From contig NZ_CP045809.1 in the NCBI RefSeq assembly GCF_025273675.1, positions 2,170,001 to 2,234,000 on the forward strand: a stretch of 64,000 nt of DNA, given 5' to 3'. The translations under genes were made by a program, and so were the position numbers. Shown here piece after piece: positions 9,267 to 19,772 of the stretch. Within the stretch, counting starts at the first letter, position 1, and each line of letters begins with the position of its first letter. The DNA comes from Gordonia pseudamarae (GTDB taxonomy: Bacteria > Actinomycetota > Actinomycetes > Mycobacteriales > Mycobacteriaceae). Under the pieces are notes generated by a model. It was not told where the DNA came from, ran no database searches, and worked only from the letters and a program-made list of their open reading frames with translations.

Positions 9267-9310
9267 GGTCCGGGGTCCGGTGGATATCGAACCCCACCGG
9301 ACCCCGGACC
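9267..9310. terminator. Bidirectional hairpin between recX and gluD
   Basis: A perfect 17-bp inverted repeat, arms 9267-9283 and 9294-9310 with a 10-base loop, lies between the converging recX and gluD genes. There is no T-run, as is common in high-GC actinobacteria. Confidence 0.8.
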
Positions 9311-9326
9311 TGTTCTCATACAGAGA

Positions 9327-10232
9327 TCACTTGGTGCCGAACGTCGGCAGGTTCTCCGACGCGGCGATGTCGACGTCGTCGGGATCGGCGGTTTGCACCT
9401 TGCGGCGACCGGTGCGCAGCCGCTTCTCGAGGTACGTCGCCAGCGACGACAGTCCGAAGTTGATCAGGATCATGATGATCGCGATGACGATCAGCGCCGG
9501 GATGTAGTTACCGTAGCGGGCCGAGGAGAGCAGGCCGCTGCGGATCACCTCCGAGTAGCCGATGATGTAGCCCAGCGCGCTGTCCTTGAGCGCGATGACC
9601 ATCTGCGACACGAGAGCCGGAAGCATCGCGGTCACCGCCTGCGGCAGCAGGATGATGCTCATCATCTGTCCCTTGCGCAGACCCAGCGCCTTCGACGCCT
9701 CGGTCTGACCCTTGGGCAGCGAGTTGATGCCGGAGCGGATGATCTCCGCGATCACCGACCCGTTGTACAGGGTCAGGCCGATCACCACCGCGGTGAACGC
9801 CAGCTGTGAGGACGGCACCACACCGTACTTGGCGAGCAGGAACCAGGTGAACACCATCAGGATCAGCACCGGGATGGCGCGGAACACCTCGATCAGGGTG
9901 CCGGCGACGGCCCGCACCCAGAGGTGATCGGAGAGCCGCCCGATACCGAGCACCGCACCCAGGGCCATCGCCAGCACGATCGAGACGGCGGCCGCGGCCA
10001 CGGTGCGCCACAGGCCGGGCAGGATGTAGCCCTTCCAGGTGCTCCAGTAGGTGAACGGTTCCCATTTCTCGCCGACGAACTGGTCGTTGTCAGCGAGTGT
10101 GATGATCACCCAGACGGCGATCGCGGCGATGATCGCCAGGAACACGACCGCGGTGATCCGGTTGCGGGCCTGTGCCTTGGGGCCGGGGGCGTCGTACAGA
10201 ACTGTCGCGCCGGCCGGTTTGTGCTCACTCAT
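9327..10232 (-). CDS. gluD: Glutamate ABC transporter permease GluD
   Basis: Inner-membrane permease of a polar amino-acid ABC importer. The 301 residues carry an N-terminal helix (ITAVVFLAIIAAIAVWVII) and a core BPD-type permease of several helices. The cytoplasmic EAA-type loop reads EASKALGLRKGQMMSIILLPQA. The C-terminal tail is basic and then acidic. Corynebacterium GluD is the closest recognised family member. It is the last gene of gluABCD; its ATG overlaps the gluC stop by four bases. Confidence 0.9.
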   Translation of the reverse strand: MSEHKPAGATVLYDAPGPKAQARNRITAVVFLAIIAAIAVWVIITLADNDQFVGEKWEPFTYWSTWKGYILPGLWRTVAAAAVSIVLAMALGAVLGIGRLSDHLWVRAVAGTLIEVFRAIPVLILMVFTWFLLAKYGVVPSSQLAFTAVVIGLTLYNGSVIAEIIRSGINSLPKGQTEASKALGLRKGQMMSIILLPQAVTAMLPALVSQMVIALKDSALGYIIGYSEVIRSGLLSSARYGNYIPALIVIAIIMILINFGLSSLATYLEKRLRTGRRKVQTADPDDVDIAASENLPTFGTK

Positions 10233-10900
10233 CGCTTCACCCCGAATCGTTTGGCGAGATATCCGAAGATCGCACCCTCGGACAGGGTGATGATCATGAA
10301 ACCGACGGCGATGATGCCGAAGATGATGAACAACTGATCGGAGAACGTCTCAATCTCGCTCTTCATCAGCGCCGATGCCTCGGCCACACCGATCGCCGAG
10401 GCGATGGTGGTGTTTTTGGTCAGCGCGATCAGCACGCTGCCGAGGGGGCCGATGACCGCGCGGATGGCCTGCGGCAGCACGATCGAACCGAACACCTGGA
10501 TGAACGGCAGGCCCAGGGACCTGGCCGCTTCGGCCTGACCGATCGGCACCGTGTTGAAGCCCGAACGCAGCGTCTCGCACACGAACGTCGCCGTGTACAC
10601 GACGAAGCCGACCACCGACAGCCAGAACATGTTGGTGGAGTTGGTCGAGGCGAACTGCACACCGAGGTTGTAGCTCAGGCCCATTGCGCAGAACAGGATG
10701 ATCAGCGTCAGCGGGGTGTTGCGGACGATGTTGACGTAGATGGTGGCGAAGCCGCGCATCACCGGAACCGGCGACACCTTCATGCCGGCCAGGATCGTTC
10801 CCCAGATCAACGCGCCGATGGCGGAGAAGAACGTCAGTTTGATGGTCATCCAGAATGCGGGCCACAGCTCGGGCCCCATACTGTCCCAGAGTTCACTCAT
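10229..10900 (-). CDS. gluC: Glutamate ABC transporter permease GluC
   Basis: Second permease of the importer, 223 residues. Hydrophobic segments include FWMTIKLTFFSAIGALIWG and MFWLSVVGFVVYTATFVCE. The EAA loop is EAARSLGLPFIQVFGSIVLP, the ATPase contact site in this family. With GluD it would form the heterodimeric channel. It lies 15 bases after gluB and overlaps gluD as ATGA, consistent with one polycistronic transcript. Confidence 0.92.
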   Translation of the reverse strand: MSELWDSMGPELWPAFWMTIKLTFFSAIGALIWGTILAGMKVSPVPVMRGFATIYVNIVRNTPLTLIILFCAMGLSYNLGVQFASTNSTNMFWLSVVGFVVYTATFVCETLRSGFNTVPIGQAEAARSLGLPFIQVFGSIVLPQAIRAVIGPLGSVLIALTKNTTIASAIGVAEASALMKSEIETFSDQLFIIFGIIAVGFMIITLSEGAIFGYLAKRFGVKR

Positions 10901-10915
10901 TGTCGTTCACCTCAC

Positions 10916-11914
10916 TCACTTCAGGTCCGTAGGGCAGGGGGTGGATGTCGAGTCGAGGAACGACAGATCGCCCACGGTCGGCTCGAACTGGTACTGGGAG
11001 TCGGGGGTCGCCGCACGCGCGGACACCTGATCGACGAACTCGTCACCGAGGTTCTTGCGGATGACCCTCATCCATTCCGAGGTGCCGTCGGCGCCGGGTT
11101 CGAGCATCGCCTCGATCGCCTCGTTGAGCATGGCGACCGCTTCACCGTCGTCCTTGCCCACGCCGATGCCGTAGCGCTCGGTGGAGAACGGCGAACCCGC
11201 GGACTTGAGCGCTTCCTTGACGCAGGCATCCTGCGGGTAGGTCATCTCGACCAGCTTGAACTCTCCCGACCAGAAGTTGGAGTAGCCGGCCAGAATCGAT
11301 TCGTCGGTGGTGAGTGCGTCGACCTTGCCACGTCGCAGACCCTCGACACACGCCGAATACGAATCGAACTCCTGTAACTGGACCGACGGAAGCTGGGCCT
11401 TGACGTTCTGCGCCGACGTCGAGCCGGTCACCGAGCAGAGTTTCTTGTCTTTCTGCAGGTCGGTGAGTGTGGTGATCGAGTCGTCGTCCCGGCGGACCAG
11501 CAGCCCCTGGTAGGTCACCAGGTAGGGGCCGGCGAACGAGACCTTCTTGGAGCGGGCCGCGTTGATCGAGTAGGTGGCGGCGATGGTGTCGACCTCGCCG
11601 TTCTCCAGCATCGCCTCACGACGTGCCGACGGTGTCTCGCGCCACTTGACTTTCGGATGATCGACCCCGAGGGTGTCGGCGATGTGGTTGACCACATAGC
11701 GCGAGACGTCGGCATCGAATCCGTCGACGCCGCCGTTGTCGGGGTTGTAGATTCCGAGGCCGGGCTGGTCGAACTTGGTGCCCAGCACCACCGTGCCCTT
11801 GCGGATCGAGTCGATGAGGCTGCGTGGTTCGGTGCTGCCGCAACCGGCGAGCAGTGCGCTCACGGTGCCGATGACGGCGATCAGGATGGTGATGGAACCT
11901 GTACGCCGTCGCAT
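10916..11914 (-). CDS. gluB: Glutamate-binding lipoprotein GluB
   Basis: Extracellular solute-binding protein delivering substrate to GluCD. The 332 residues have a lipoprotein signal with lipobox LLAGC, acylated Cys at residue 25. A SBP_bac_3 fold follows: LGTKFDQPGLGIYNPD, GFDADVSRYVVNHIAD, and DTIAATYSINAARSKKVSFA. Glutamate specificity is inferred from similarity to Corynebacterium GluB and from operon order. Its ATG overlaps the gluA stop as TGATG. Confidence 0.92.
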   Translation of the reverse strand: MRRRTGSITILIAVIGTVSALLAGCGSTEPRSLIDSIRKGTVVLGTKFDQPGLGIYNPDNGGVDGFDADVSRYVVNHIADTLGVDHPKVKWRETPSARREAMLENGEVDTIAATYSINAARSKKVSFAGPYLVTYQGLLVRRDDDSITTLTDLQKDKKLCSVTGSTSAQNVKAQLPSVQLQEFDSYSACVEGLRRGKVDALTTDESILAGYSNFWSGEFKLVEMTYPQDACVKEALKSAGSPFSTERYGIGVGKDDGEAVAMLNEAIEAMLEPGADGTSEWMRVIRKNLGDEFVDQVSARAATPDSQYQFEPTVGDLSFLDSTSTPCPTDLK

Positions 11915-12642
11915 CAGTGCCCCAGGATCTTGCTCAGGAAGTCCTTGGCGCGGTCGGACTTGGGTGCGGTGAAGAAGCTCTCGGGGTCGGTGTCCTCGAC
12001 GACGGCACCGTCGGCCATGAAGATGATGCGGTCGGCGGCCTTACGGGCGAAGCCCATCTCATGGGTCACCACCAGCATCGTCATGCCTTCTTTGGCCAGC
12101 GCGACCATGACGTCGAGGACCTCGTTGACCATTTCGGGGTCGAGTGCCGAGGTGGGCTCGTCGAACAGCATGATCTTCGGCTCCATCGCCAGCGAACGGG
12201 CGATGGCCACACGCTGCTGCTGACCGCCCGAGAGCTGCGCGGGATATTTGTCCTTCTGGCTGGCGATGCCGACCCGCTCGAGCAGTTCGAGGGCGCGCGT
12301 GGTGGCGTCGGCCTTGCTCTTCTTGCGGACCTTGACCGGCGCGAGCGTGACGTTGTCGAGAATTGTCTTGTGCGCGAACAGGTTGAACGACTGGAACACC
12401 ATGCCGACGTCGGCGCGCAGGGCGGCCAGATCCTTGCCCTCGGACGGCAGCAGGGTGCCCTCGATGCGGATCTCGCCGCTGTCGATGGGTTCGAGCCGGT
12501 TGATGGTGCGACACAACGTCGACTTGCCTGATCCGGACGGACCCAGGACCACCACGACCTGCCCGCGCGGCACCTCGAGGTTGATGTCCTTGAGAACGTG
12601 CAGCGGCCCGTAGTGCTTGTCGACCGACTTGATGGAGATCAT
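11914..12642 (-). CDS. gluA: Glutamate ABC transporter ATP-binding protein GluA
   Basis: Cytosolic ATPase powering glutamate import. Visible motifs are Walker [11 protein letters not shown]-loop FQSFNLF, signature [16 protein letters not shown], Walker [15 protein letters not shown] and the switch His in VVTHEMGFA. With the ATG at 12642 the protein is 242 residues, the same as Corynebacterium GluA. An upstream ATG at 12720 would add 26 Ser/Pro-rich residues, but about half of those codons end in A or T, unlike the rest of the gene, so I treat them as leader. It is first in gluABCD. Confidence 0.92.
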   Translation of the reverse strand: MISIKSVDKHYGPLHVLKDINLEVPRGQVVVVLGPSGSGKSTLCRTINRLEPIDSGEIRIEGTLLPSEGKDLAALRADVGMVFQSFNLFAHKTILDNVTLAPVKVRKKSKADATTRALELLERVGIASQKDKYPAQLSGGQQQRVAIARSLAMEPKIMLFDEPTSALDPEMVNEVLDVMVALAKEGMTMLVVTHEMGFARKAADRIIFMADGAVVEDTDPESFFTAPKSDRAKDFLSKILGH

Positions 12643-12843
12643 CGACGGACCACCGGGTGAACTCCCCGACGACGGTGACGACGAAATATCCTTTGACGGT
12701 GCATTCGGCGAATCTGTCATGGACAAAACCCTAGTGTGCCCCGGGGCACAGAGCGCGGTGAAACGGCTAGGATCTTCGCGGTGTTCAGGAGATGCCGGGA
12801 CGATGTCTGCGGGCGATTTGCGTCGGGTGAGTACTCTGGACGG

Positions 12844-14424
12844 GTGAGTATCGAGTTGTCCGAGCGTGCGCCGGGAGCTGTGGAAACCGCGATCGGGCAA
12901 CCCGCGCCCGGTTCGGCGGGGTTGTTGAGTTATCAGGTCCGTACCTACGGCTGCCAGATGAATGTGCACGATTCCGAGAGGATCTCCGGGCTCCTGGAGG
13001 GAGCCGGCTACGTTCGCGCCGAAGACGGCGACGAGGCCGATCTCGTCGTCTTCAACACCTGTGCCATCCGTGAGAACGCCGACAACAAACTGTACGGCAA
13101 CCTGTCGCATCTGGCGCCGGTGAAATCGCGCAAACCCGGTATGCAGATCGCTGTCGGCGGTTGCCTGGCCCAGAAGGACAAGGACACGGTGCTCCGGAAG
13201 GCGCCGTGGGTTGACGTCGTCTTCGGCACCCACAACATCGGGTCGCTGCCCGCACTGCTCGATCGCGCCCGCCACAATGAGGCGGCGCAGGTGGAGATCC
13301 TCGACTCGCTCGAGCGATTCCCGTCGACGCTGCCGGCCAAACGTGACTCGGCCTACTCCGGGTGGGTGTCGGTGTCGGTGGGCTGCAACAACACCTGCAC
13401 GTTCTGCATCGTGCCGTCGCTGCGCGGCAAAGAGGTCGACCGGCGCCCGGGTGATGTCCTGGCCGAGGTGCAGGCGCTCGTCGATCAGGGTGTGTTGGAG
13501 GTGACGTTGCTCGGGCAGAACGTGAACGCCTACGGCATGTCCTTCGCCGATCCCGAACAGCCGCGCAACCGGGGCGCGTTCGCCGAGTTGTTGCGGGCGT
13601 GCGGCGACATCGACGGCCTGGAGCGGGTCCGGTTCACCTCGCCGCATCCGGCCGAGTTCACCGATGATGTGATCGAGGCGATGGCCGAGACCCCCAACGT
13701 GTGCCCGCAACTGCACATGCCGTTGCAGTCCGGGTCCGACCGGATCCTCAAGGCGATGCGGCGCAGTTACCGTCAGCGCAAGTTCCTCGGCATCCTCGAC
13801 AAGGTGCGTGCGGCGATGCCGCACGCGGCCATCACCACCGACATCATCGTCGGGTTCCCCGGCGAGACCGAGGAAGACTTCCAGGCCACCCTCGATGTGG
13901 TGGAGCAGGCCCGCTTCTCCAGCGCGTTCACCTTCCAGTATTCGCCGCGACCGGGAACCCCGGCGGCGACGATGGCCGACCAGGTACCGCCCGAGGTGGT
14001 GTCCGAGCGCTACCGGCGCCTGATCGCCCTGCAGGAACGCATCTGCCTGGACGAGAACCAGCGACTTGTCGGGACCGCCGCCGAACTGCTCGTGGTAGCC
14101 GATGAGGGTCGTAAATCCGCTGCCACACAGCGTAAAACGGGTCGTGCCAGGGATGGTCGCCTGGTGCACTTCGCGGCCGGCGAGCATGCGGCGGCGATCC
14201 GTCCGGGCGATGTGGTCACCACCACGATCACCGGTGCCGCACCGCACCATCTGATCGCCGACGGCGGGGTCATCGGTCACCGGACCACCCGCGCGGGCGA
14301 CGCGCACGAGAAAGCCATCACCCCCGTCACCGCGCCCATCGGTGTGGGTCTGGGGATGCCGTCGATCGGCCCGAAGGCCGCCGAACCGGCCGCCGTCGGT
14401 TGCTCGAGCGGCTGCGGGTCCTAA
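12844..14424 (+). CDS. miaB: tRNA-2-methylthio-N6-dimethylallyladenosine synthase MiaB
   Basis: Radical-SAM methylthiotransferase acting on i6A37 of tRNAs after MiaA. The 526 residues show the UPF0004 domain ([12 protein letters not shown] near residue 36, further cysteines in FNTCAIRE and GGCLAQ). The radical-SAM cluster motif CNNTCTFC is near residue 181, and a C-terminal TRAM-like domain follows. The GTG at 12844 is preferred: the frame continues upstream but lacks family similarity. TAGGAT at 12768-12773 is a plausible -10. The C terminus ends in a Ser/Gly/Cys tail. MiaA lies 3 kb downstream. Confidence 0.95.
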   Translation: MSIELSERAPGAVETAIGQPAPGSAGLLSYQVRTYGCQMNVHDSERISGLLEGAGYVRAEDGDEADLVVFNTCAIRENADNKLYGNLSHLAPVKSRKPGMQIAVGGCLAQKDKDTVLRKAPWVDVVFGTHNIGSLPALLDRARHNEAAQVEILDSLERFPSTLPAKRDSAYSGWVSVSVGCNNTCTFCIVPSLRGKEVDRRPGDVLAEVQALVDQGVLEVTLLGQNVNAYGMSFADPEQPRNRGAFAELLRACGDIDGLERVRFTSPHPAEFTDDVIEAMAETPNVCPQLHMPLQSGSDRILKAMRRSYRQRKFLGILDKVRAAMPHAAITTDIIVGFPGETEEDFQATLDVVEQARFSSAFTFQYSPRPGTPAATMADQVPPEVVSERYRRLIALQERICLDENQRLVGTAAELLVVADEGRKSAATQRKTGRARDGRLVHFAAGEHAAAIRPGDVVTTTITGAAPHHLIADGGVIGHRTTRAGDAHEKAITPVTAPIGVGLGMPSIGPKAAEPAAVGCSSGCGS

Positions 14425-14439
14425 CGAGGAGAGCACACA

Positions 14440-15072
14440 GTGAACGAGCACATCGGACCGGCCCAGAGTCCCGCGGGCGGTAAGTTCGCCGCCTACGAGG
14501 ACGAACTGCGGGCCGCTGAGAAGAAGGTTTCCGGCGAGATCGACCCCGGCGCGCGGGCGTTGGTGGTGGCCGTCGGCGTGATGTTGGCGATGGTGTCGCT
14601 GGTGCTGCCGCACACCGGGGACGCGAGCGGTATCGATGTTCTGGTCTCCGCGCCCGCCGCCGACGCCGCACGTCTGAACGTTACCTCGCGGATCTTCGTC
14701 TACCTGCTCGTGATCTTCGCGGTAGGTGCCTCCGCGCTGGCATTGCTGTCGCGCCGCTGGGTGATCGCCTGGGTGGCACTGTGCGGCACCGCCGTGACCT
14801 GCGTCGCGGGGATGCTCGCGTGGTGGTCGCGGCACACCCCCGGCGTCGGGGGAGTCGAACCGCCGTCGGGTGTCGGGATCGGGTTGATGCTGGGCGAGCT
14901 GGCGGCCGTGCTGCTGGCCTTCCACTGGGCGCGGATCGTATGGGCACGCAGCACCTACCACATGGCGCTGGAGGAGGAACGTCGGCGCGAGGCCGCTGAA
15001 CGCGACGAGTTGGCACGCGTCCTGCAGGGTCGCCCGCAACACCGCGGCTCCGGCGGCGACGCGGACCTGTAG
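14440..15072 (+). CDS. Conserved actinobacterial membrane protein (Rv2732c-like)
   Basis: A 210-residue protein of unknown function with about four membrane helices ([75 protein letters not shown]). A charged N terminus and a C-terminal cytosolic tail rich in Glu and Arg flank them. It starts with GTG 16 bases after miaB, behind AACGAGGAG. Position and topology match Rv2732c, which follows miaB in mycobacteria. It ends at a strong terminator. Confidence 0.8.
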   Translation: MNEHIGPAQSPAGGKFAAYEDELRAAEKKVSGEIDPGARALVVAVGVMLAMVSLVLPHTGDASGIDVLVSAPAADAARLNVTSRIFVYLLVIFAVGASALALLSRRWVIAWVALCGTAVTCVAGMLAWWSRHTPGVGGVEPPSGVGIGLMLGELAAVLLAFHWARIVWARSTYHMALEEERRREAAERDELARVLQGRPQHRGSGGDADL

Positions 15073-15088
15073 CAGCATCTGGACCAGA

Positions 15089-15132
15089 AAAACGTGGATG
15101 CCACCGGCGAATGGCGGTGGCATCCACGTTTT
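15089..15132. terminator. Bidirectional terminator
   Basis: A perfect 18-bp inverted repeat (arms 15089-15106 and 15115-15132, 8-base loop) has A-rich and T-rich outer edges. It stands between the converging membrane-protein gene and the DUF349 gene and can serve both strands. Confidence 0.9.
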
Positions 15133-15145
15133 CTGTTGCGCTGGG

Positions 15146-16507
15146 TCAGCGATCGGAGATGGCGCTGCGCGCGGCCTGCGCCCATTCACGCCACTGCGCG
15201 GCCTGGTCCCGCAATGCGGCGGCGTCGCGGTCCTTGCCTCGCTGGGCGGCCTTGGCGGCCTGTTCCTCCAACTGCGCGGCGCGGTCGGCGAACTGAGCCG
15301 CACGGGCCTCGGCCTCGGGGTCGGTGCGCTGCCACTGGGCGTCCTCGGCGTCACGGATGCGCTTCTCCAGCGCGCGGGCCCGGTTCTCCAGACTGTGCAT
15401 CTGTTCGCGCGGAACCTTGCCGATCTCGTCCCACCTGTCGCGGAAGGCACGGAACTCGCGTCGTGCCGCGTCGAGGTCGGTATCGGGTACGACCACCTTC
15501 TCCGCCTCGGCCAGCAGGGCGAGCTTGGCCGTCGCGTTGGCCGCGAACTCGTTGTCACGTTCGGAGACCACCGCGTTGCGGGCGGCGAAGAACACGTCCT
15601 GGGCAGCTTTGAAACGCTGCCAGAGGGCATCGTCGGTGTCACGCGGCGCGCGTCCTGCCGCCTTCCACTCGGCGAGCAGGTCACGGAACCTGCCGGCAGT
15701 GGGACCCCAGTCGGTGGACGAGGACAGTTCCTCGGCCTTGGCGATGATCTCTTCCTTGCGGTGCTTGGCGCCGACCCGTTCGCGGTCGAGTTCGGCGAAG
15801 TGCGCGCCGCGGCGGCGGTTGAAGGCGTCACGTGCCTTGGCGTACCGCTTCCACAGCTGGTCGTCGGTCTTGCGGTCGACGCCCTTGATGGCCTTCCACT
15901 CGTCGAGGATGGCGCGCAGCCGATCGCCCGCAGCCTTCCACTGGGTGGCCTCGGCGCCGATCTGCTCGGCCTCGGCCGCGAGCTCCTCCTTGCGGGTGAT
16001 CGCGGCAGCCCGTGCCTCCTCGCGCGCCGAACGTTGCGCCGAGGCGGCGTCGTCGGCGCTGTTCACGATCGCGGTCAGGCGGCGTTCGAGTGCCGCCACA
16101 TCGCCGAGCACCGTCGCCGTCGGCAGTTCGTCGAGCAGATGCTGGGCGCTCTGGTGCGCTTTGCGCGGATCTCCCGACCCGGCGGCCAGACGTTCTTCCA
16201 GGATCTCGACCTCGGTGGCCAGGTCGTCGAAGCGACGGGCGAAGTGCGCGTACCCCTCCTCGACGGAGCCGGCCTGCCACGACCCGATCGACCGTTCACC
16301 GTCGGCGGTCTTGAGCCACACCTCGCCGTCGGCGTCGATGCGCCCGAACTCATGGGGGTCGCCGTGCGGCACCGGAGCCGGGATCGGGGGGATCGCGGCC
16401 GACGGGCGCGGCCCCGGCCGGGGTCCCGGGCGCGGTCCGGGCCGGGGCGCAGGAGCCGGGCGTGGAGTACCCGGGTCGTTCGCGGTGGGATCGGTCGGAT
16501 TGGTCAT
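15146..16507 (-). CDS. DUF349 coiled-coil repeat protein
   Basis: A 453-residue cytosolic protein. After a Pro/Arg/Gly-rich N terminus (repeated RPGPRPGP) comes a folded start ([21 protein letters not shown]). Several charged helical DUF349 repeats follow, each with a Trp and a K/R-W-x6-RF pattern ([37 protein letters not shown]). It is the homologue of mycobacterial Rv2731. Function is not established. The start at 16507 is the first ATG before the low-complexity leader; the open frame further upstream lacks similarity. Confidence 0.82.
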   Translation of the reverse strand: MTNPTDPTANDPGTPRPAPAPRPGPRPGPRPGPRPSAAIPPIPAPVPHGDPHEFGRIDADGEVWLKTADGERSIGSWQAGSVEEGYAHFARRFDDLATEVEILEERLAAGSGDPRKAHQSAQHLLDELPTATVLGDVAALERRLTAIVNSADDAASAQRSAREEARAAAITRKEELAAEAEQIGAEATQWKAAGDRLRAILDEWKAIKGVDRKTDDQLWKRYAKARDAFNRRRGAHFAELDRERVGAKHRKEEIIAKAEELSSSTDWGPTAGRFRDLLAEWKAAGRAPRDTDDALWQRFKAAQDVFFAARNAVVSERDNEFAANATAKLALLAEAEKVVVPDTDLDAARREFRAFRDRWDEIGKVPREQMHSLENRARALEKRIRDAEDAQWQRTDPEAEARAAQFADRAAQLEEQAAKAAQRGKDRDAAALRDQAAQWREWAQAARSAISDR

Positions 16508-16732
16508 GTACTCAGGCCCCTGCACTCGTTTGTGCCGCGCGTCGCGGCTGCCATCATCGCTGACATCGGCGACCACAGTGACATGGAAAGCCGCACATCT
16601 CCACCATTCAAACAGTTCACAGGTTCCGGTGTCGCGTCCTCCTGGGTTTTCCCGCGATATTCGCACAACCGGGGATGGATCGGCCGGGCCCACGATCGGT
16701 GGCGGCGGCGGTGTCCGATAGCGTTGCCCATT

Positions 16733-17542
16733 GTGTTGGCCAGCGTCGTTTTTGTCCCGAGCGCGCCCTTGCTGGTGCCGCAACTGGCCGGCCCCCGGGC
16801 GACCGAGGCGGTGGCGGTGCGGGAGGCGGTACGAGCGGCGGGCACCGCGCTGGCCGAACTCGCCCCGCGCTGGGTGGCCGTCGGCGCCGGTGACGTCACA
16901 GGTGGTGCGGTCACGGGTGGTGCGGCGGCGACCGGGTCATTCGCCCGCTACGGCGTCGATGTGGCCGTGTCCTTGCGCGCGCCGGGATTCGCCGGCGCCC
17001 CGGTGCTCACCGGCGGCGGGCCGGATGCGGCCGGAACCGCGCGGCTGCCGCTGTCGATGCTGATCGCCGCCTGGCTTCGTGAGGCCGGCGGCGCCGACAG
17101 CGTGGAGCCGCTGATCATCGATCCCGGTGCACCGGTGCAGGAGTGCCTGCGGACCGGACGGATGCTCGCCGCCGCGGTGGCCGCCGCGGACACGCCCATC
17201 GGCGTGCTGGTGGTGGGGGACGGATCCACCCAGCTCAGCCCGTCGGCACCGGGCGGGGGTCTGGTTCCCGAGTCGGTGGCGCTCAACGACAACCTCGTGG
17301 CCGCGATCGCGTCCGGTGACCGCGATGTGCTGGCCGGAATCTCGCCGCAGGACTGCGACCGTGCCGGAGTCGGGGGCCGGGCCGCCTGGCAGGTCGCCGC
17401 GGCGCTGTGCGACGGGGTGCGGGTGTCGGTGCAGCCGTACTACGAGGGTTGCCCCTTCGGGGTCGGATACGTCGTGGCGTCCTGGACACCGGTCGTGCCC
17501 CGGACGCCCGTCGTCACCCAGATGCCCGCGTCCCGGTCATGA
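16733..17542 (+). CDS. Class III extradiol dioxygenase-like protein (Rv2728c-like)
   Basis: A 269-residue Ala/Gly-rich protein starting at a GTG ([20 protein letters not shown]). It matches the family often named class III extradiol dioxygenase subunit B-like, conserved upstream of miaA in mycobacteria (Rv2728c). The metal-binding residues of true dioxygenases are not obvious, so catalysis is doubtful. Its TGA overlaps the miaA ATG (ATGA), suggesting coupled translation. The 225-base divergent gap upstream shows no clear operator. Confidence 0.75.
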   Translation: MLASVVFVPSAPLLVPQLAGPRATEAVAVREAVRAAGTALAELAPRWVAVGAGDVTGGAVTGGAAATGSFARYGVDVAVSLRAPGFAGAPVLTGGGPDAAGTARLPLSMLIAAWLREAGGADSVEPLIIDPGAPVQECLRTGRMLAAAVAAADTPIGVLVVGDGSTQLSPSAPGGGLVPESVALNDNLVAAIASGDRDVLAGISPQDCDRAGVGGRAAWQVAAALCDGVRVSVQPYYEGCPFGVGYVVASWTPVVPRTPVVTQMPASRS

Positions 17543-18465
17543 GCGACCGGTCACCGGATCGTCCGGTGCCGGTGGCGATCGTCGGCCCCACCGCGAGCGG
17601 AAAGTCGGCGCTGGGCCTGGACATCGCCGAACGGGTCGGCGGGGAGATCGTCAACGTCGACGCGATGGCGCAGTACCGGGGTATGGACATCGGCACCGCC
17701 AAACCGCCGCTGCACGAGCGCCGCGGCATCGTCCACCATCAGCTCGATGTCCTCGACGTCACCGAAACCGCCACCGTGGCCCGCTATCAGGCGGCGGCAC
17801 GCGCCGACATCGAACGGCTGCTCGGGGCGGGTATCACCCCGGTGATCGTGGGTGGCTCGATGCTGTACGTGCAGGCACTGCTCGACGACTGGTCGTTCCC
17901 GGCCACCGACCGCGCGGTCCGGGCCCGCTACGAGCAGCAACTGGCCCAGGTCGGTGTCGCGGCCATGCACCGGCAACTCGCCGAGGTCGACCCGCAGGCG
18001 GCGGCCACCATCCTCGACACCGACGGCCGGCGCATCGTGCGCGCGCTGGAGGTGGTGGAACTGACCGGCGAGCCGTTCGCCGCGTCGGCCCCCACGATCG
18101 GTGAACCACGCTGGGGCACCACAATTCTCGCGGTCGACCGGGACACCGCGGCCCTCGACGACCGGATAGCGCGGCGCACCGACCGGATGTTCGCCGACGG
18201 GCTGGTCGCCGAGGTCGAGGGACTGTGTGAGGTCGGGTTGCGCGAGGGGGTGACCGCGCGCCGGGCGATCGGCTACGCCCAGGTGCTCGAGTTCCTCGAC
18301 GGCGGTATCGACCTGGCCCGGGCACGTGAGCTGACGTTCATCGGCACCCGGCGCTATGTGCGCCGGCAACGTTCGTGGTTCCGCCGCGACCACCGCATCA
18401 CCTGGCTCGACGGCGCCGCCCCGGACCTGCTGTCGAGCGCGATGGGTGCGCTCGACCCGACCTGA
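17539..18465 (+). CDS. miaA: tRNA dimethylallyltransferase MiaA
   Basis: Transfers dimethylallyl from DMAPP to A37 of tRNAs reading UNN codons, providing the MiaB substrate. The 308 residues carry the P-loop VGPTASGKS (about 15-23), the substrate region [30 protein letters not shown] and the C-terminal [14 protein letters not shown]. The ATG at 17539 overlaps the upstream stop. Downstream, conserved mycobacterial order would continue to dapF, but a 4.8-kb patch intervenes here. Confidence 0.96.
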   Translation: MSDRSPDRPVPVAIVGPTASGKSALGLDIAERVGGEIVNVDAMAQYRGMDIGTAKPPLHERRGIVHHQLDVLDVTETATVARYQAAARADIERLLGAGITPVIVGGSMLYVQALLDDWSFPATDRAVRARYEQQLAQVGVAAMHRQLAEVDPQAAATILDTDGRRIVRALEVVELTGEPFAASAPTIGEPRWGTTILAVDRDTAALDDRIARRTDRMFADGLVAEVEGLCEVGLREGVTARRAIGYAQVLEFLDGGIDLARARELTFIGTRRYVRRQRSWFRRDHRITWLDGAAPDLLSSAMGALDPT

Positions 18466-18612
18466 ATGGCCAGGACTGTTCGACCCCGACCGAGATGACG
18501 CCATCCCCGCGCCCGGCAACCAATTCGGGATACATTGAGACCCGGCGGACAGCGCTGCGGCGCCCTGCGGATCTCGCGCGGGGGGTCGTGCGGGGGATCG
18601 TGCGGAGTGGAG

Positions 18613-19257
18613 ATGGGGGAGAACATGTCCGGCACGGATCTGGCCTGTCCGCAGAGCTGCGCTCCCGGCAACGTTTCGCCCCGGGAAGCCGAGCTCACCG
18701 CCCGGCTCGATCATTTCAACATCGTCGCCGGTCAGGACGCGGGTGTCGACGGTGACCGCATGTGGATCGCGATGCAGTACGTCGCCGGATCGGATGCCGC
18801 CGTGCTGATCAGGAACACGGACCTGGCCGTCGACATCGTCGAGCAGGCCGCGGCCGGATTGGACTACGCCCACGGTCAGGGCATGCTGCACCGGGACGTC
18901 AAATCCGACACCACCGGCAGGGTCGGGCATACGACCCGATGCCCTGTTGGGGACCTGTGCGGGGAACGGTCTCCGGTGACCAGGACGGATTCGACGTGGT
19001 CGCCAGGATCTCCGACGCCTCGCCGGCAAACGCGCGGGTGGAGTATCCGCAACTGTCGTGCACGGGCACCTGGACCGGAGTGTCCCGACGCGGCGATGTC
19101 GTCACCGCGCCCGAAACCATCGACACCGGCACCTGTGTCGCCTCGCAGATCGAACTGTCCGCACAGTCCGGCGACACCCTCGCCTACCGAGCGAGCTACT
19201 ACTCCGAGTCCCCAGCAGCGGACGTTCACCATTACGGCAACCCTGCGCAGGCAGTAG
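18613..19257 (+). pseudogene. Degenerate Ser/Thr protein kinase gene with C-terminal sensor-like domain
   Basis: Frame 1 gives a kinase piece from the alpha-C helix (REAELTARLDHFNIV) to the catalytic loop (GLDYAHGQGMLHRDVKSD, ending about 18910). The glycine-rich loop and catalytic Lys are absent, and the usual Pro and Asn after HRDVK are lost. From about 18942 the coding continues in another frame (GPVRGTVSGDQDGFDVVARI to ASYYSES, about 19211). It then returns to the first frame for QQRTFTITATLRRQ and a TAG at 19257. The last ~105 residues match the C-terminal domain of the downstream 888-residue protein. At least two frameshifts and a large internal deletion make it non-functional. Confidence 0.75.
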
Positions 19258-19385
19258 CTCGGCGGCAGGGTGTGCGTGGGTGGGTCGCCGCAGGAGTGTG
19301 ATCGGTTCGGCCCGCATCGAATTCATCCTCTCGGGCGACATCGACGATCGCGTCGGCAGCGGTCGCGGCCGCTAGGGTCTTAGCC

Positions 19386-19772
19386 GTGAAGCGAATCCCG
19401 ACGATTCCAACTCTGATCGCCCTACTCGCGCTCAGCGCGATCGCCACCTCGATCATCGAGGGACCCAGCGAATCGAATGCTGACACCACGAAATCGTCAT
19501 TGTGGGTGAAGCCATCGGGGAAGTCGAGTTCCCGAGATGAACTCTGCCGATCGCTGGCTGTCGTCGTCGACCTGTACCGAACACGGCAGCAGGTGATGGT
19601 ACCGGAGCAGAGAGAGCTGATCGGAAGTCTGGGAGAAGTGGCTTCCCGATACCCCGCTGAGGCAGTTCAGTGGGAGGGGCGTCGCCTCCAGGAAGAATCT
19701 GTCACTTTATCTGTCGACGTGGCTGCCTACTACTCGAACACGCAAAACATCCGGTCGGTATGCTTCCGATGA
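19386..19772 (+). CDS. Small putative secreted protein, unknown function
   Basis: A 128-residue protein with a Sec-type signal (MKRIPTIPTLIALLALSAIA) and probable cleavage near residue 25-33. The mature part is charged, with a helical stretch ELCRSLAVVVDLYRTRQQVM. Two cysteines, one near residue 54 and one two residues from the end, could form a disulfide. No family is recognised. Codons ending in A or T are commoner than in neighbouring genes, suggesting transfer. Its TGA overlaps the ATG of the following membrane protein, so the two are probably translated together. Confidence 0.65.
   Translation: MKRIPTIPTLIALLALSAIATSIIEGPSESNADTTKSSLWVKPSGKSSSRDELCRSLAVVVDLYRTRQQVMVPEQRELIGSLGEVASRYPAEAVQWEGRRLQEESVTLSVDVAAYYSNTQNIRSVCFR

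Noticed and set aside
12643..15831. Extension of the gluA frame to more than 1300 codons
   Set aside because: It runs antisense through miaB and beyond; the family start is at 12642, and the extra sequence has no ABC similarity.
15098..16730. Long upstream extension of the Rv2728c-like gene
   Set aside because: It is antisense to the DUF349 gene and includes its promoter region; conserved sequence starts at 16733.
17551..19029. 492-codon minus-strand frame opposite miaA
   Set aside because: MiaA motifs are certain on the plus strand and the opposite frame shows only shadow composition.
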